Shown here: one piece after another, positions 18,639 through 26,136 of the stretch
Layout of the letters: every line of letters starts with the position of its first letter
Position numbering within the stretch: position 1 is the stretch's first letter
DNA from: Oscillospiraceae bacterium
GTDB lineage: Bacteria; Bacillota; Clostridia; Oscillospirales; SIG627
Length of the DNA: 64,000 nt
NCBI GenBank assembly: GCA_015063985.1
Contig: SVTC01000006.1
Coordinates: 1 to 64,000, forward strand
Reading direction: 5' to 3'
Notes under the pieces: model-generated
Told to the model about the DNA's origin: nothing
Seen by the model: the letters and a program-made list of their open reading frames with translations, nothing else
The model's database searches: none
Translations under genes and position numbers: made by a program

Positions 18639-19865
18639 TTATTTTACGTCATCGTCCTTCAGGCGCGCCTTCTCTATAGGCGAGCTATCGGGAGCTTTCT
18701 TCTCTTTTATCTTTTTGCTCTGTTCCTGAGCGGCAGCTGCTTCTGCAGTATCATCGTCATCGTCGTCATATACCAAGGACTTTCTCTTGGGAAGATTCTC
18801 TTCTATCTTGGGCTCCTTCTTGGCGATCTCTTTATCGATAGCCTTGAGCTCTTCCTCGGTATAAACGTGCACCTTATACATCTTTGACAGGACGATCTGC
18901 TGAACGGGATTGAGGATATTGGTAGCGATCCAATATACCGAAACAGCCAAAGGCACCACTGCATAGGAGATATATGCACTGAACAGAGGCATCATGATGT
19001 TCATGATCCTCATGCTGCTCTGGGTTGCCGCATCACCGTTTGCGGGCTGATAGGTGAACTTTCTTGTGATAACCTGACCGCCGTATGCAGTGACAAAGCT
19101 GAGGATAACAAATATCATAGGAACGCTTATAAGGTTCTCATTTGCAGGCAAAACACCAAGATCGATAACGCCGAACATCTTAAGCTCGGGGATCGCATCT
19201 ATAAGCTTTTCGCATTCACCTGCGCCGAATTTCTGATTATATGCCTCGATAAAAGCCTGCTTGTTATTGTTGATAAACTGAATATCCTTGATCTGCTGGA
19301 AAGCATCTTCGGGAGCCTTCTGTGCCTCACTGCTGCTTGAAGGAGCGGTCTGAGCACCTTGTGAGCTCTGGGGAACCTTGGAGCCCTCGGGCTTGCTCTC
19401 GCCGGTCTGAGTCTGTGAAGAAGCTCCCTCCTCGGAGCCGTTCAAGCTTACAACCACCTGATGGACGTTATCCACTGTTTTTGCATCGAAATGTGAAACG
19501 TAGGTCAAGGGAACACGAACGACCGTGTAAAGGGAGATAAGAACCACCATCTGTACGATCAAAGGAAGGCATCCGCCCATAGGACTGAATTTTTCCTTCT
19601 GGTAAAGCTCCATTATCTCCGACTGCATCTTCTGCTGAGTTACTCTGTCAGTCCTGCCTGCGTATTTTTTTCTGATCCTGTCTTCCTTGGGCTTAAGAGC
19701 AGCCTGCTTCTGGGAATTTCTTTGCTGCTTTATGCCGAGGGGGAACAAAACGATCTTGCAAACCACTGCAAAAGCAATGAGTGCTATGGTATAGCTGTTG
19801 GTCCACGAATAAACGGCACTGATAACGTAGCCGAAGGGGACCTGAATAATGTCGAGTATATTCAA
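18639..19865 (-). CDS. yidC: YidC/Oxa1 membrane protein insertase
   Basis: The 408-residue insertase places proteins into the cytoplasmic membrane with or without SecYEG. The first hydrophobic segment ends AVVCKIVLFPLGIKQQ: the groove residue that is normally Arg appears as K37. The cytoplasmic coiled loop and the MGGCLPLIVQMVVLISLY segment follow. Residues 141-190 are a low-complexity Ser/Gln/Pro insert outside the usual domain. The C-terminus is charged with an Asp run. No lipobox is seen, unlike many Gram-positive SpoIIIJ proteins. It sits between yidD and jag as expected. Confidence 0.95.
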   Translation of the reverse strand: MNILDIIQVPFGYVISAVYSWTNSYTIALIAFAVVCKIVLFPLGIKQQRNSQKQAALKPKEDRIRKKYAGRTDRVTQQKMQSEIMELYQKEKFSPMGGCLPLIVQMVVLISLYTVVRVPLTYVSHFDAKTVDNVHQVVVSLNGSEEGASSQTQTGESKPEGSKVPQSSQGAQTAPSSSSEAQKAPEDAFQQIKDIQFINNNKQAFIEAYNQKFGAGECEKLIDAIPELKMFGVIDLGVLPANENLISVPMIFVILSFVTAYGGQVITRKFTYQPANGDAATQSSMRIMNIMMPLFSAYISYAVVPLAVSVYWIATNILNPVQQIVLSKMYKVHVYTEEELKAIDKEIAKKEPKIEENLPKRKSLVYDDDDDDTAEAAAAQEQSKKIKEKKAPDSSPIEKARLKDDDVK

Positions 19866-19907
19866 TACAAATTCCTTTCCGCTCCGCCTGATTGCGGGCG
19901 TTATCCG

Positions 19908-20117
19908 TCAGAAAAGCGGATCCCTTCCGCCCTTACCAAAAGGATTGCAACGCAATATGCGCCACAAGCCCAGTCCGCAACCCAAAAACACACCGTAACG
20001 GTATATAGCCTCATAGGTATAGACCGAACAGCTTGGATCAAAACGACACTGATTAGGGCGTTTAGACGACCAAAGCCGTCTGTAAACGAGTATCAGATAC
20101 AGAAGGATCCTTTTCAT
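19908..20117 (-). CDS. yidD: YidD membrane protein insertion efficiency factor
   Basis: The small 69-residue protein has the family signature CRFDPSCSVYTYEAI and a C-terminal RCNPF.KGG.DP motif, with an N-terminal amphipathic stretch. It assists insertion of membrane proteins next to YidC. Its start overlaps the rnpA stop by 4 bases, implying translational coupling, and yidC follows within 42 bases. Confidence 0.97.
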   Translation of the reverse strand: MKRILLYLILVYRRLWSSKRPNQCRFDPSCSVYTYEAIYRYGVFLGCGLGLWRILRCNPFGKGGRDPLF

Positions 20118-20479
20118 TTTTCGCTCTTTTCCTTGCCAAATAGCTTCAAGCTGCCGAACGCTCCCATAAGATCCCCGTAAACGTCGCGGGAACCGAAGCT
20201 TCCGTCAAAGCACCCCGAACGGGCAACGATCACAATGATATAACTATCGGAAAACGAGCCGTTTGCGGCAATTTCCCTGTATGCCGCTCTGATAATTCTC
20301 TTTGCTCTGTTTCTCTGTACTGCCCCACCGAGCTTGGTGCTGACGGTAATGCCTACGTAGCTGGCATCGTCTCTGTAATTCTTCATACAGTACACACAAA
20401 CAGACTTAGTTACCACCTTTTTGCCTTTTTTGTAGGCTTTTGAAAAAAGATGGTTCTTCTTGAGGGAATAAAGCTTCAT
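20114..20479 (-). CDS. rnpA: Ribonuclease P protein component
   Basis: The 121-residue basic protein binds the RNase P RNA and helps mature tRNA 5' ends. Start ATG 20479 follows GGGAGGGG; a longer in-frame form has no support. The hallmark RNxxKR appears as QRNRAKRIIRAAYR (RNR motif), and the N-terminal region SLKKNHLFSKAYKKGKK is typical. It is the second gene of the rpmH operon, 230 bases downstream of rpmH. Confidence 0.96.
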   Translation of the reverse strand: MKLYSLKKNHLFSKAYKKGKKVVTKSVCVYCMKNYRDDASYVGITVSTKLGGAVQRNRAKRIIRAAYREIAANGSFSDSYIIVIVARSGCFDGSFGSRDVYGDLMGAFGSLKLFGKEKSEK

Positions 20480-20709
20480 AAGCCCCTCCCATTGCCATCG
20501 ATTTGCCGCCAAGCGGCACACAAGCTAATTGCAGACCCAGCCAAATTCATTCTGATAAAAAACAAAAAGCCACCGAAACAGATGCCGATGATATGATTCC
20601 GGCACCATACGGCGGCACAAAAGAAAAAAGACAATTTGACAGACCTCCGAGGATCGCTCGGAAGTCCGTCTCAAATTTCAAAAGCTTTTTTCAGACAGGA
20701 AGCCTAAGA
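20480..20709. other. Spacer between rpmH and rnpA
   Basis: No gene was seen in these 230 bases. The spacer contains the large hairpin at 20638-20670 and a small CGCCAAGCGGC-like inverted repeat near the rnpA start. Confidence 0.5.
20638..20670 (-). terminator. Long hairpin after rpmH (attenuator or processing site)
   Basis: A 14-bp stem with two G-T pairs (20638-20651 with 20657-20670) has a 5-base loop and is followed on minus by AAATTGTCTTTTTTC. It would attenuate transcription of rnpA relative to rpmH or protect the rpmH message end. Confidence 0.75.
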
Positions 20710-20844
20710 TCAATAGGTGAGTCTTGCTCTTCCTTTTGCTCTGCGTCTCTTCAAAACCTTTCTGCCGTTAGAGGTCTTCATTCTCTTACGGAAGCCGTGC
20801 TCTTTCTTTCTCTGACGCTTCTTGGGTTGATATGTTCTCAGCAT
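20710..20844 (-). CDS. rpmH: Ribosomal protein bL34
   Basis: The 44-residue gene reads [20 protein letters not shown] then [19 protein letters not shown] and ends ARLTY, an exact bL34 pattern. Start ATG 20844 follows an AAGGAGGTG site. It is a structural protein of the large ribosomal subunit and the first gene of the operon continuing into rnpA, yidD, yidC and jag. In many genomes dnaA lies upstream; here a pantothenate kinase gene does. Confidence 0.98.
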   Translation of the reverse strand: MLRTYQPKKRQRKKEHGFRKRMKTSNGRKVLKRRRAKGRARLTY

Positions 20845-20889
20845 GCTGACACCTCCTTCAAAAAAATAGTTGTCTGCAATATCTTGTTA

Positions 20890-20918
20890 ATTATAAGATA
20901 TTTTTATTGAATTGTCAA
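20890..20918 (-). promoter_or_regulatory. Consensus promoter of the rpmH operon
   Basis: On minus, perfect TTGACA (20913-20918), a 17-base A/T-rich spacer and perfect TATAAT (20890-20895). It lies 46 bases upstream of the rpmH start. Confidence 0.93.
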
Positions 20919-20985
20919 TATGATTTTGATATTTTTTTGTTTTTTTCTTGATTTTTGTTACCATATATTATGTATAGAAAGCAGA

Positions 20986-21813
20986 TCAGCGTTTTTTCTG
21001 AAAATAACTTAAGGCCACTCCTATTGCAGTTGCACTCTGTGCTCTCTCGGGGATTATAAAATTCACGCCGAAAAGCTCCTTCAAGGAGCCAAAAACCGCC
21101 TTTGCCTGCTTTAACAGCGCAAGGTTGCCCGTGAGGACTATATCCTTTATGTTGTAATTCCTTGCTGCAAAAATACTGATCATTCCAATGGTCTCAAACA
21201 CAAGATTAATTATTCCCAAGGCTATGTCCGCATTGGTCGCCGTGTCGGAAAGCTTTCCGAAATTCGCCGCCGTAGTGGATCCCTTAAGAGTGTTATTTAT
21301 ATCACTGTCGGATATATCCTTGATACGCAGGTCTATCTTTGAAAGGTCGCCCTCCATGGCAAGCTCACTGATGTGGTTTATATCCCTCATTCCCAGCATT
21401 TTGTTACTCAGTCCGACAAGAGTTCCTCCGCCTACGCCCGTTCCTCCCAGATACACTCTTTTGTCCTTATCTGCCATAACAGTGGCAGTTCCCGTTCCCA
21501 TGCTTACCACCACAGCCCTATCCAATCCGGAAAGATAAAGCCCGCCAAGCCCGATGGCTTCAAATTCCTCCACCTTTCCCGTGGGAAGTCCGTAAGGCCC
21601 GTCGGTTATGAAGGAAGAGCCCACTCCCGTTATCATAACGCTTTCTATATCCGAAAGAGAAACCGAATTCACCTGAGTAAACTTTCCAAAGGCACCGTAG
21701 TATGATGCCACCGGGTCGTTAGCTTTTACCAAGAGCGGCTCCGTCAGATTCATATCCTTATCAAAGCCGCATATCTTCGTTGTACTGCCGCCGATATCTA
21801 TTCCTACTATCAT
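20986..21813 (-). CDS. coaW: Type II pantothenate kinase
   Basis: The 275-residue enzyme phosphorylates pantothenate, the first step of CoA synthesis. Start ATG 21813 follows AAAGGAGC. It has the ASKHA-fold phosphate loop GIDIGGSTTK at the N-terminus and the SMGTGTATV adenosine-side motif. The GGTGVGGGTLVGLS stretch is typical of the type II (animal/staphylococcal) family. It is divergent from the type III enzyme at 21943, so two unrelated kinase families for the same reaction share one promoter region. The second function may be redundant or serve another pantoate-type substrate. Confidence 0.9.
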   Translation of the reverse strand: MIVGIDIGGSTTKICGFDKDMNLTEPLLVKANDPVASYYGAFGKFTQVNSVSLSDIESVMITGVGSSFITDGPYGLPTGKVEEFEAIGLGGLYLSGLDRAVVVSMGTGTATVMADKDKRVYLGGTGVGGGTLVGLSNKMLGMRDINHISELAMEGDLSKIDLRIKDISDSDINNTLKGSTTAANFGKLSDTATNADIALGIINLVFETIGMISIFAARNYNIKDIVLTGNLALLKQAKAVFGSLKELFGVNFIIPERAQSATAIGVALSYFQKKR

Positions 21814-21843
21814 TGTTAAGCTCCTTTGATACAATGTGTTACT

Positions 21844-21872
21844 ATTATACATCTTCATGCCAATTCTGTCAA
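21844..21872 (-). promoter_or_regulatory. Promoter of coaW
   Basis: On minus, perfect TTGACA (21867-21872), 17-base spacer and perfect TATAAT (21844-21849). Confidence 0.88.
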
Positions 21873-21881
21873 CCGACCTGC

Positions 21882-21910
21882 TTGACAAAGAAAAAAGCTT
21901 GTGATAAAAT
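21882..21910 (+). promoter_or_regulatory. Promoter of coaX
   Basis: Perfect TTGACA (21882-21887), 17-base spacer and TAAAAT (21905-21910). The -35 boxes of coaW and coaX lie 9 bases apart, back to back. Confidence 0.88.
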
Positions 21911-21942
21911 AGAGCGGAAGAACAAAAGTAAGGTAAAAAGAA

Positions 21943-22710
21943 ATGATACTTGCTATAGACATAGGAAACACAAACGTTGCTTTAGGCGGCTTTAATTCCG
22001 CCGAGCCATCCTTCGTTGCCCTCTTATCCACCAACTGTCCCAGAACCGATCACGAGCTCTGCACACAGATACTCAGCATTCTTTCTCTGTATCGGATAGA
22101 AAGCTCCTTAATTGAGGGTGTAATAATCTCATCCGTCGTCCCCAAGCTGACGCCGAGCTTTAAAAACGTTGCCAGAATGCTTTTTGACACAGATGCTCTG
22201 GTGGTGGGCCCCGGAATCAAGACAGGCCTTAACATCCGCTGCGATATACCTTCATCGGTGGGATCGGATCTTATCTGTGCCTGTGTGGCGTCAAACGCCC
22301 TTTATGGCGCTCCTTGTATTATAGTGGATATGGGCACCGCAACAAAGGTGATCGCAGTGGATGGCAGTGCTTCCTTTGCGGGAGTAAGTATAACCGCAGG
22401 CGTGGAGATAGCTCTCAGCTCACTGACCGATAATGCGGCACAGCTTTTCAGCGTCGGTATGGATGCCCCCAAAAATGCCATCGGTAAAAACACTGCGGAT
22501 TCTTTAAGATCCGGTGCAATTTTCGGCAATGCAGGTATGATAGATGCCCTTACCCGCCGCTTTGAGGAGGAGCTTGGCGATTCACCGAAGCTTATAGCTA
22601 CGGGTAACCTATCCGAGCTTATAATCCCCCATTGCCAAAGGAAATATAAGCAGGACAAGGACCTTGTTTTAAAGGGCTTATATTTCATCTATCAGAAAAA
22701 CTGCCACTGA
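21943..22710 (+). CDS. coaX: Type III pantothenate kinase
   Basis: The 255-residue enzyme carries the family DIGNTN phosphate loop (D6 to N11) and the VDMGTATK motif. The GVSITAGVEIALSSL region and GNLSELI near the C-terminus are also typical. It makes 4'-phosphopantothenate for CoA. A putative vitamin transporter gene follows 84 bases downstream in the same direction, fitting a pantothenate uptake and activation unit. Family members need a monovalent cation and are not feedback-inhibited by CoA, in contrast to most type I enzymes. Confidence 0.93.
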   Translation: MILAIDIGNTNVALGGFNSAEPSFVALLSTNCPRTDHELCTQILSILSLYRIESSLIEGVIISSVVPKLTPSFKNVARMLFDTDALVVGPGIKTGLNIRCDIPSSVGSDLICACVASNALYGAPCIIVDMGTATKVIAVDGSASFAGVSITAGVEIALSSLTDNAAQLFSVGMDAPKNAIGKNTADSLRSGAIFGNAGMIDALTRRFEEELGDSPKLIATGNLSELIIPHCQRKYKQDKDLVLKGLYFIYQKNCH

Positions 22711-22794
22711 CCGTGATCATTCTCTCCCACCAGGAGATGTGATATATTAATTTGCGTTGCATTGTCAAAGACAAGCGACAGCAAGGAGGTTTTT

Positions 22795-23388
22795 ATGAAT
22801 GAAACAAAAAAGGTAATGTCACCGCAAACACTTGCCTTCGGCGCGATATTGACCGCAATGGTGATAGTGTTGCAATTTATGGGAACCTTTATCCACCTGG
22901 GAGTGTTCAGCATTTCTCTGGTGCTTATTCCCATAGTGATCGGAGCCACCGTGTGCGGCGTGGGCGTTGGTGCCTGGCTGGGTCTGGTCTTCGGAGCCGT
23001 AGTATTATTCAGCGGTGATGCTACTCCATTTATGGCGATCAACGCCATAGGCACCATAATCACAGTTCTTTTAAAGGGCTTTTTGTGCGGTTTAGCCTCC
23101 GCCTTTACCTACAAAGCGCTTTCCAAGAAAAACGACACGCTGGGGGTTATAGCCTCTGCTATTGTTTGCCCCATAGTTAACACCGGAGTTTTCACCTTGG
23201 GTTGCTTCGTCTTCTTTTTTGACGGCCTCAGCCAGTGGGCCTTGGCAGAGGGCTTCGGCAGCACCGTAGCCTACATTTTCTTATTTATTATCGGAGCAAA
23301 CTTTATCTTCGAGCTGCTTTTCAACGCAGTCCTCTCCCCCATTATAGTAAAGCTTATCGGCATAGCAAAAAAGCAGCTGAAGGCTTGA
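22795..23388 (+). CDS. ECF transporter S component, probably for pantothenate or another vitamin
   Basis: The 197-residue membrane protein has about six hydrophobic segments. The ATG at 22795 follows AAGGAGG; a longer in-frame start lacks a site. TLAFGAILTAMVIVLQFMG matches the N-terminal helix of ECF S components, whose Ala-rich face contacts the EcfT energy-coupling subunit. S components bind the vitamin while the shared EcfAAT module, not in this window, powers uptake. Pantothenate is inferred from the adjacent coaX. Confidence 0.82.
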   Translation: MNETKKVMSPQTLAFGAILTAMVIVLQFMGTFIHLGVFSISLVLIPIVIGATVCGVGVGAWLGLVFGAVVLFSGDATPFMAINAIGTIITVLLKGFLCGLASAFTYKALSKKNDTLGVIASAIVCPIVNTGVFTLGCFVFFFDGLSQWALAEGFGSTVAYIFLFIIGANFIFELLFNAVLSPIIVKLIGIAKKQLKA

Positions 23389-23407
23389 TCCCCCAAAAAA
23401 CAAACAG

Positions 23408-23434
23408 GCTCCCGAATGCGGTGCATTCGGGAGC
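23408..23434. terminator. Bidirectional terminator between convergent genes
   Basis: A perfect 12-bp stem GCTCCCGAATGC/GCATTCGGGAGC has a 3-base loop, flanked by A- and T-runs. Confidence 0.92.
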
Positions 23435-23443
23435 TTTTTTCAT

Positions 23444-24943
23444 TTAATTCAATCTTGCAATAAGAAGAGCCGCAGGCTGACTTCCGCAACGGCAGTAGCC
23501 CTCCTCCTTTTCCATCAATAAAGCAGTGCTTCTCTTTTTTCCGGGAGCATCTACGCCGCTTACCTCAAAGGTTACGGCTATGTCATCTCCCTGCTTCTTC
23601 GCTTCGACAAAGGGCACACGGGCGCATACAACGTATCCCTCGTCGGTCGTGTTAACAGAATACTCGCAAAGCTCGGGCATATTGCAATCGCACATCGTAT
23701 CACCGAACTGCTTCTTTTCGTGGAAGAACTTCAAATAGTCTATCACACCGGGCTTTCCTTTGTAAGGAAGCCAGGTTTCTGCATATTTCATAACCGGCGT
23801 TTCCATTAAAAACAAACGTACACAGTTGGTATTTCCCGTTTTGGTAGCTGCGGGCTCGGAGGGCAAAACAGCCTTTTTGTAGCTTGCTCTGAACCAGAAT
23901 GCATCCTCTGTCCAAAGCATGGAAACCGCGCAAGCCGCCTCGGTGGCATTTTTAAGGGTCTCGACCAAGGAATAGGGCTCAGCCTTGTCCCAGGCAGGGT
24001 CTGCGGGGTTTGAAATGTCGGGAAGAACATCTGCCTTGGCGATGAAAAGCTCGGGCTCGGCGGATTTTTCCACAGGAGGAACCTTGATCATATAAGGATC
24101 GTCGCTGAGCTGAATAGGCATAGGAAGAACCACAGTTCCGTTGCCCTGCAAGTGAATTTCCTTAACGTTCATATCGCTTACCAGTGTACGGCTGACGGGA
24201 TTCAAGGTCATTGCCCAATACCAAAGGGTATCGTGAGATGCGGGCCACAGAAGGATCTGAGGATCGATAAGGCGGTAAAATTCTTCAGTGGAGCTGACAA
24301 AGCCGTGATGAGCTACCTGAACAACGTCACTCTTAAGCTCCTTGCCATAACGGGGGATCATAACTCGGTTAGCGGCAACCTCCGTGTCTCCGAGGAACAA
24401 GATCTTCTGACCGTCCACTGTAAGCCTGAATACCAGCGAAGAATCGTTGATATCCATTCTTCCGTCATAGCCGTCCACCGGAGGCAGATCCAGCCAAGTG
24501 AAAAGGATATCTATCTTCACACTGCCGAATTCAAAGTGATCACCGGTAATAGGATGAACTCTCTCCAAGCCCTCAAAGCGATCCGCCAGGCTCTCAAGCT
24601 CGGCTATCTCCTTATTTACAACGGGCTGAATAGTATCGTTAAAATGGAAGTCCGCAAAATGATATATCAGCTTTTTGACGGTGATCTGATCAGCATACTT
24701 TCTTGCCATCTCCATAAAGCAAAAGGTATGATCCGCATGGGGATGGGTAATAAACCAGGCATCGACAACGGGCTTTTCGCCGCCGCTGAGATTTTTTAAA
24801 TACTCCAGAAGAACGGGAGCGTCCCCATTCATAGAGCCGTCTATCACAAGTAAAGCTCCGTTGTCACACTCAATGACGTAGCTCATTCCGTCAAGAGGAT
24901 CTCTGACTGTCTGCAGCTGATGTAATACGTTGGAACGTTTCAT
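23444..24943 (-). CDS. Metallo-beta-lactamase-fold hydrolase with C-terminal beta domain
   Basis: The 499-residue protein has an MBL domain in residues 1-290, with the metal motif HPHADH at 67-72, FLGDTEVAANR and VAHHGFVSS. This arrangement is ComEC/beta-lactamase-like. Residues ~310-499 look like a beta-sandwich of the carbohydrate-binding module 9/DUF1083 type and end in a small Cys-containing tail. No signal peptide is seen, so it is likely cytoplasmic. ATG 24943 follows AAAGGAG. The substrate is unknown. A consensus promoter lies at 24973-25001. Confidence 0.82.
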   Translation of the reverse strand: MKRSNVLHQLQTVRDPLDGMSYVIECDNGALLVIDGSMNGDAPVLLEYLKNLSGGEKPVVDAWFITHPHADHTFCFMEMARKYADQITVKKLIYHFADFHFNDTIQPVVNKEIAELESLADRFEGLERVHPITGDHFEFGSVKIDILFTWLDLPPVDGYDGRMDINDSSLVFRLTVDGQKILFLGDTEVAANRVMIPRYGKELKSDVVQVAHHGFVSSTEEFYRLIDPQILLWPASHDTLWYWAMTLNPVSRTLVSDMNVKEIHLQGNGTVVLPMPIQLSDDPYMIKVPPVEKSAEPELFIAKADVLPDISNPADPAWDKAEPYSLVETLKNATEAACAVSMLWTEDAFWFRASYKKAVLPSEPAATKTGNTNCVRLFLMETPVMKYAETWLPYKGKPGVIDYLKFFHEKKQFGDTMCDCNMPELCEYSVNTTDEGYVVCARVPFVEAKKQGDDIAVTFEVSGVDAPGKKRSTALLMEKEEGYCRCGSQPAALLIARLN

Positions 24944-24972
24944 TGTTTTTCTCCTTTTTTGTTGTTTCTGTT

Positions 24973-25001
24973 ATTATAGCTAACAAGCCTTCGGATGTCA
25001 A
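24973..25001 (-). promoter_or_regulatory. Promoter of the MBL-fold gene
   Basis: On minus, perfect TTGACA (24996-25001), 17-base spacer and TATAAT (24973-24978). The rest of the 277-base gap up to 25220 holds no gene that I can support. Confidence 0.88.
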
Positions 25002-25220
25002 CAAGAAATAAAAAAAATCACAGTTCAATTACCAAAACTCTTCGAAATAGACATAAAAAGCGGCACAGCTTAAAGCCATGCCGCCCTTTAAATAATATTC
25101 AGTTAATCCTTTTTAATAACGTAGCTTTACATGAAGCGAAAAATAAATTTAGTCTTCTTTCAAGCCTCTTTATAATCCTCAATGCTAAATTGCATTAACG
25201 TTAGCTGTTGATTTAAACGT

Positions 25221-25829
25221 TTATTGATTTTCCACCGGTAAATCCAATTTTCTTTTGTTCTTTACGACAAAGAATATTGCAGTTGCAATTTTTATTAAGA
25301 GGAAAACAACAACGGATATAAGACATTCTCTAAACTCCAAATCCCTCCCACTCAAAAGATCAAACTTAGACCACGCAAACCAAAAGAAAACAAAATACAC
25401 CATATCGGATACACCTACCCAAAAGATATTGGTAAAAAGATACCTCTTGTGAATCGCCCGGTTTTCTGAGCAACCAATCAACTTTTTTCGTTCCAAGCGG
25501 TGTATAAGAAGAAATGATACTATAGTAAACAACAAAATTCCAATTAGTAACAATATAAGATGAGCATACCTAAAGAAATTCTCGGTTTGTGCGTTATAAA
25601 ATGCCAATAAAAGCACCCCAAAAAGCCCCCATGTAAAAACCATAGTTAAAATATGAGCTGCCTCTATTATAAAAATATCTGCAAATATGAGTTTTATTGC
25701 ACTTTTTGTCATCCGCATCGTTTTGAGCACAATTACATCAATAAGCTTAAAAAGTAGGAACATTACAAAGAGTGGAATAAAGAGCACCCACCAAATATAG
25801 CCAAAAAAAGATAATTCCATAATTGTCAT
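25221..25829 (-). CDS. Uncharacterised five-helix membrane protein
   Basis: The 202-residue protein has hydrophobic segments near residues 6-35, 48-79, 88-110, 132-153 and 169-189, with a basic C-terminal tail. No family was recognised. It is clearly more A/T rich than neighbouring genes and isolated, with its own promoter and a long structured leader, which suggests recent acquisition or unusual control. Start ATG 25829 follows AAAGGAGAAATG; an alternative ATG lies at residue 4. Confidence 0.65.
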   Translation of the reverse strand: MTIMELSFFGYIWWVLFIPLFVMFLLFKLIDVIVLKTMRMTKSAIKLIFADIFIIEAAHILTMVFTWGLFGVLLLAFYNAQTENFFRYAHLILLLIGILLFTIVSFLLIHRLERKKLIGCSENRAIHKRYLFTNIFWVGVSDMVYFVFFWFAWSKFDLLSGRDLEFRECLISVVVFLLIKIATAIFFVVKNKRKLDLPVENQ

Positions 25830-25970
25830 TTCATTTCTCCTTTCGGTTTTTAAAAAATTTTGGTTTAGAAAGACCCGTCACATTGCAAAGCGTGGCTTTG
25901 AAAAGGGGGAAATCTCGGACAATGGGAGGAAAAGCTCCTTTCCCCCAAAAGTCATTTATTACAATGCCAC
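25830..25970 (-). other. Structured 5' leader of the membrane protein gene
   Basis: The predicted transcript carries about 140 untranslated bases. They hold a GGGGGAAA/TTTCCCCC stem (about 25904-25946) enclosing an AGGAG/CTCC-type inner pairing, then a CAAAGCCACGCTTTG hairpin near 25886-25900. No known riboswitch motif was recognised. No gene is seen in the rest of the gap up to 26136. Confidence 0.45.
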
Positions 25971-25976
25971 ATCTTT

Positions 25977-26005
25977 ATTATATATTATACAAGGTATTAT
26001 GTCAA
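25977..26005 (-). promoter_or_regulatory. Promoter of the structured leader
   Basis: On minus, TTGACA (26000-26005), 17-base spacer and TATAAT (25977-25982). Confidence 0.85.
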
Positions 26006-26097
26006 TATCGGCAGGAAGATTTCTACAATATGCACAAAACGCTGTAGTTCAAAGAAGTTTAGCAAAAGGCTTTTTTGTGCGGGGTGATGAAAAAAGA

Positions 26098-26124
26098 GCA
26101 GACGCACCAAAGCGGTACGTCTGC
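26098..26124 (-). terminator. Terminator of the decarboxylase operon
   Basis: Stem GCAGACG/CGTCTGC with ACC/GGT inner pairs and a 1-base bulge, followed on minus by TCTTTTTTC. Confidence 0.85.
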
Positions 26125-26136
26125 GACAATTTATAT

